A stretch of 44,989 nt of DNA, from the NCBI GenBank assembly GCA_902634485.1, contig CACPKA010000010.1, positions 1-44,989 of the forward strand, written 5' to 3'. Origin of the DNA: an uncultured Pelagibacteraceae bacterium. GTDB taxonomy: Bacteria > Pseudomonadota > Alphaproteobacteria > Pelagibacterales > Pelagibacteraceae. This document shows, one piece after another, positions 42,629 through 44,989 of the stretch. Each line of letters starts with the position of its first letter. The first letter of the stretch is position 1. The notes beneath the pieces are model-generated. The model ran no database searches. It was not told the DNA's origin and was given only the letters and a program-made list of their open reading frames with translations. The position numbers and the translations under genes are program-made.

Positions 42629-43517
42629 AATATTAGAACACGAAAAATCGAAAAGAATAATTAATATAAAAATAGAAGATGAAATTCTTGATAAGTTAAT
42701 TTTCCCATTTAATAAATTTAATATTACTGCACTCGAATACAAACCTTTTACTCGATTTACTATTGCAAAGAGCTTAGATGATTTAACCTCAAATGAGCTA
42801 AGCAAATTATTAAATTCAATAGTAAGAGATAGAGAAACAGGATGTTTTATAATAAGTCCTAAAAAAATTAATTCTAAAATAGATGATACTTTTTTAACAA
42901 AACTTTCCACAGCTGTTGCACACTTAATTGGTACTCCCAATCATGATTCCATGGTTGGAAAATATTATGCAAGATTCTTTGTAAAAGATAAGGACGATAG
43001 CGACTCATATTTAAGAAAAGCCTATACGAATATGGATCTTCATACTGATGGAACTTATGTAAAAGAAAAAACGGATTGGTTATTAATGACTAAAATGGAA
43101 GAAAAAAATGCAGAAGGTGGAGAAAGTGCTATGCTCCATTTAGATGATTGGGAACACTGCGAAGATTTATTTAATGACCCAGTAGGCAAACAAAATTTCA
43201 CTTGGGGTTCGCCGAAAAGTAAAAATATTGATTATAAAGTAGAACATCCAGTTTTTTCAGCTGATAAAGAAGGCAAGGCTCAAATTTCTTATATAGACCA
43301 ATTTCCAGAACCAAAAAATATGGAACAAGGAATCTTTCTACAAAAACTATCTGATGCACTTGAAGAAAGTAAAAATAAAGTAATTCTTAAACTTCCAGTA
43401 GGTTCAGCTGTAGTTGCTAACAATTATTTTTGGCTTCACGGAAGAAAGCCTTTTAAGGAAAATAAAGATTTAGTAAGAGAATTACTTCGTATTAGAGGGT
43501 CTTTTTTTGCGAATTAA
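42606..43517 (+). CDS. glaH: Glutarate 2-hydroxylase (GlaH/CsiD), Fe(II)/2-oxoglutarate oxygenase
   Basis: 303 residues. Hydroxylates glutarate to L-2-hydroxyglutarate with 2-oxoglutarate and O2, in lysine or glutarate breakdown. Facial triad visible as H146-T-D148 (NMDLHTDGTYVKEKTDWLLM) and H278 (FWLHGRKPF), with an arginine for 2-oxoglutarate in ELLRIRGSFF. Other matching stretches are GCFIISPKKI, VGKYYARFFVKD and EGGESAMLHLDDWE. Length is normal for CsiD. The usual partner, L-2-hydroxyglutarate oxidase (lhgO), is not in the window. Confidence 0.88.
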   Translation: MEKIKGFEILEHEKSKRIINIKIEDEILDKLIFPFNKFNITALEYKPFTRFTIAKSLDDLTSNELSKLLNSIVRDRETGCFIISPKKINSKIDDTFLTKLSTAVAHLIGTPNHDSMVGKYYARFFVKDKDDSDSYLRKAYTNMDLHTDGTYVKEKTDWLLMTKMEEKNAEGGESAMLHLDDWEHCEDLFNDPVGKQNFTWGSPKSKNIDYKVEHPVFSADKEGKAQISYIDQFPEPKNMEQGIFLQKLSDALEESKNKVILKLPVGSAVVANNYFWLHGRKPFKENKDLVRELLRIRGSFFAN

Positions 43518-43560
43518 ATATTAATCATATATATATTCAGTAATATTTAAAAATACTTTT

Positions 43561-44451
43561 ATGCAGATAGGCATTGATTTAGGCGCAACAAAAATTGAGT
43601 ATGTAGTTCTTTCAAAAAGTGGAAAAGAAATAATTAGAAGTAGGGTTAAAACTCCTAATAATTATAGAAAAGCAATTAAAGAAATAAAAAATATTGTTTT
43701 AACAATTGATAAAATATTTAAAAAAAAATTAAATGTTGGTATTTGTCACCCAGGTTCAATAGATAAAAATACAGGTTTGGTAAAAAATTCAACAAATGCA
43801 ACATGGTTGAATAAAAAAAAATTAAATTTAGATTTGAAAAAAATTCTTAAAAGAAATGTTTTTTGCGAAAATGATGCAAACTGTTTTACTTTATCCGAGT
43901 CTACAGATGGTTCCGCTAAACATTATAAGGTAGTTTTTGGAATTATACTTGGGTCTGGTACAGGCGGAGGAATAGTAATTAATAAAAAAATTCTTACAGG
44001 CTCTAATCATTTAGCAGGTGAATGGGGCCATATGGCAATACCTATATTTGGTAGCTTAGAAGATAAAAAATTTATCCAAAAAAATATTAAAAAAATGGCA
44101 ATAGAAACTTTTGTATCTGGCAAAGGGCTAGAAAAACTTTATAAAAAAAAGTTAAGTGCTCATATGATTTTTAATAAAAAAAACAAAAATAAATTTGACA
44201 AGAAATTTATTAAAAATTTTAAAATAAGACTTGCTAGAAGTTTGGTTAATTTAATTTATACTTTGGATCCCGATGCAATAGTATTTGGAGGTGGGCTTTC
44301 AAATGAAATAACTTTTTTAAATGAACTAAAAAGTTTATTAATGAAAAATTTAAAGATAAAAAATTTAAATACAGTTTTTTTGAAACCTGATTTTGGTGAC
44401 GCCAGCGGTGTTAGAGGAGCAGCAATGCTAGGAAGAAAATCTATTTATTAA
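43561..44451 (+). CDS. ROK family sugar kinase-like protein, lacking the zinc-cysteine motif
   Basis: 296 residues. ROK sugar kinases phosphorylate free hexoses. Seen: ATP phosphate motif IGIDLGATKIEYVVLSKSG, CHPGSIDKNTGLVKNSTNATWLN, active-site ENDANCFTLSE (D as base), LGSGTGGGIVINKKILTGSNHLAGEWGHM with the E-x-G-H motif, and adenosine motif DAIVFGGGLSN. After GHM the family normally has CxCGxxGCxE binding zinc; here the stretch is AIPIFGSLEDKKFIQKNIKKMAIETF with no cysteine. A kinase is still likely, with a structurally different loop. Substrate may be fructose, mannose or N-acetylglucosamine; unknown. Confidence 0.85.
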   Translation: MQIGIDLGATKIEYVVLSKSGKEIIRSRVKTPNNYRKAIKEIKNIVLTIDKIFKKKLNVGICHPGSIDKNTGLVKNSTNATWLNKKKLNLDLKKILKRNVFCENDANCFTLSESTDGSAKHYKVVFGIILGSGTGGGIVINKKILTGSNHLAGEWGHMAIPIFGSLEDKKFIQKNIKKMAIETFVSGKGLEKLYKKKLSAHMIFNKKNKNKFDKKFIKNFKIRLARSLVNLIYTLDPDAIVFGGGLSNEITFLNELKSLLMKNLKIKNLNTVFLKPDFGDASGVRGAAMLGRKSIY

Positions 44452-44504
44452 AACCTAAAAGATCATTGTAATTAATACTATTTCTTTTATATTGTCCATC
44501 CATT

Positions 44505-44989
44505 ATGAAATTAGGCTTTATAGGAACTGGAAAAATTACATCGTCAGTTGTTACTGGTATTTGTAGATCAAAAATATCTTTTAAAAAGATACTACTGTCT
44601 CCTAGAAATAGAAATGTTGCTAAAAGACTTAAAAAACAATTTAAAAAAGTTTTAATTGCAAAAAATAATCAAGAAATAGTTAATTCGTGTAACTGGATTT
44701 TTTTAGCAGTTACTCCAACTGTAGGTCAAAAAATTATCAAAAATTTAAAATTTAGATCAAGCCAAACTATTGTTAGTTTTATTTCTACAATGACTTTGCC
44801 TCAAATTAAAAAAGCTATTAAAGTAAAAGCTACAATTGTAAGAGCCATACCACTTCCTCCAATTTCATTAAGAAAAGGTCCAGTTCCAATGTTTCCACCA
44901 AATAAAAAAGTTAAAAATTTTTTTAATAAGCTTGGAACAACTGTTGAAATTAGCAATGAAAAGCTTTCAAAAAACTTTTGGTCTACCTC
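44505..44989 (+). CDS. Pyrroline-5-carboxylate reductase-like protein, N-terminal part (runs off the window)
   Basis: Open from the ATG at 44505 to the last base; 161 complete codons are visible. Starts MKLGFIGTGKITSSVVTGICRS, an NAD(P) Rossmann motif (GxGxxx) of the ProC type, then SPRNRNVAKRLKKQF, CNWIFLAVTPTVGQKIIKNL, IVSFISTMTLPQIKKAIK and RAIPLPPISLRKGPVPMFPPN, which mirror ProC's 'LAVKP', 'SIxAG' and 'RxMPNTP' segments, though with CxxPLPP in place of RxMPNTP. The changed substrate loop suggests a ProC-like paralogue rather than a certain proline enzyme. The 53-base gap before it shows nothing recognisable. Confidence 0.75.
   Translation, partial: MKLGFIGTGKITSSVVTGICRSKISFKKILLSPRNRNVAKRLKKQFKKVLIAKNNQEIVNSCNWIFLAVTPTVGQKIIKNLKFRSSQTIVSFISTMTLPQIKKAIKVKATIVRAIPLPPISLRKGPVPMFPPNKKVKNFFNKLGTTVEISNEKLSKNFWST

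Overview
The window looks like chromosomal DNA from a marine alphaproteobacterium of the SAR11 group (Pelagibacterales). This is inferred from strong A+T bias, very short or negative intergenic gaps, abundant solute-binding-protein transporters, FAD-dependent thymidylate synthase (thyX) and a circularly permuted two-piece tmRNA. No rRNA, tRNA, CRISPR, integrase or transposase gene was seen.

Layout. 1-2574: end of a glycosyltransferase, a PLP enzyme on the minus strand and a MOSC protein. 2688-6075: an EhuBCDA-type polar amino acid/compatible-solute ABC importer with two tiny membrane ORFs. 6097-9240: an accessory zone beside the tmRNA gene (ssrA, minus strand, tag ANDKFALAA). Copies of the ssrA distal end and paired 11-bp-period direct repeats divide it into small cassettes that carry a DUF6804 membrane protein, a nuclease-like protein, a coiled-coil protein and a cupredoxin. 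9286-13501: thyX, an SxtJ/DUF5989/carbamoyltransferase trio and mrp. 13551-18040: hflK-hflC-DUF2065-degP-miaA. 18090-23120: ilvB-ilvN-ilvC-leuA, the branched-chain amino acid block. 23126-28633: mreB-mreC-mreD-mrdA-mrdB, the rod-shape elongation complex. 28650-32115: a DadA-like oxidoreductase, an EamA transporter, a 2-hydroxyacid dehydrogenase and msrB. 32172-34317: an inverse-autotransporter-like barrel with an overlapping secreted partner, then a glutaredoxin and a TIGR03643-like protein on the minus strand. 34464-42567: a LysE exporter, then a Liv-type ABC importer operon that also holds azlC, azlD, a secreted clan GH-A hydrolase and an unknown secreted protein. 42606-44989: a glutarate hydroxylase (GlaH/CsiD), a ROK kinase and the start of a ProC-like reductase.

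The most unusual region is 6400-9010. Two gene-bearing units are each bounded by ssrA-end copies and, just inside these, by matching pairs of short direct repeats with an 11-bp period. The right-hand pair begins three bases after the last stop codon in both units. This is the geometry expected of integrative elements (core sites plus integrase arm sites), but no integrase gene is present. Other points of interest are the composite Liv/Azl/glycosidase operon, hairpins placed between binding-protein and permease genes in both ABC operons, and a ROK protein without the family's zinc-cysteine motif.
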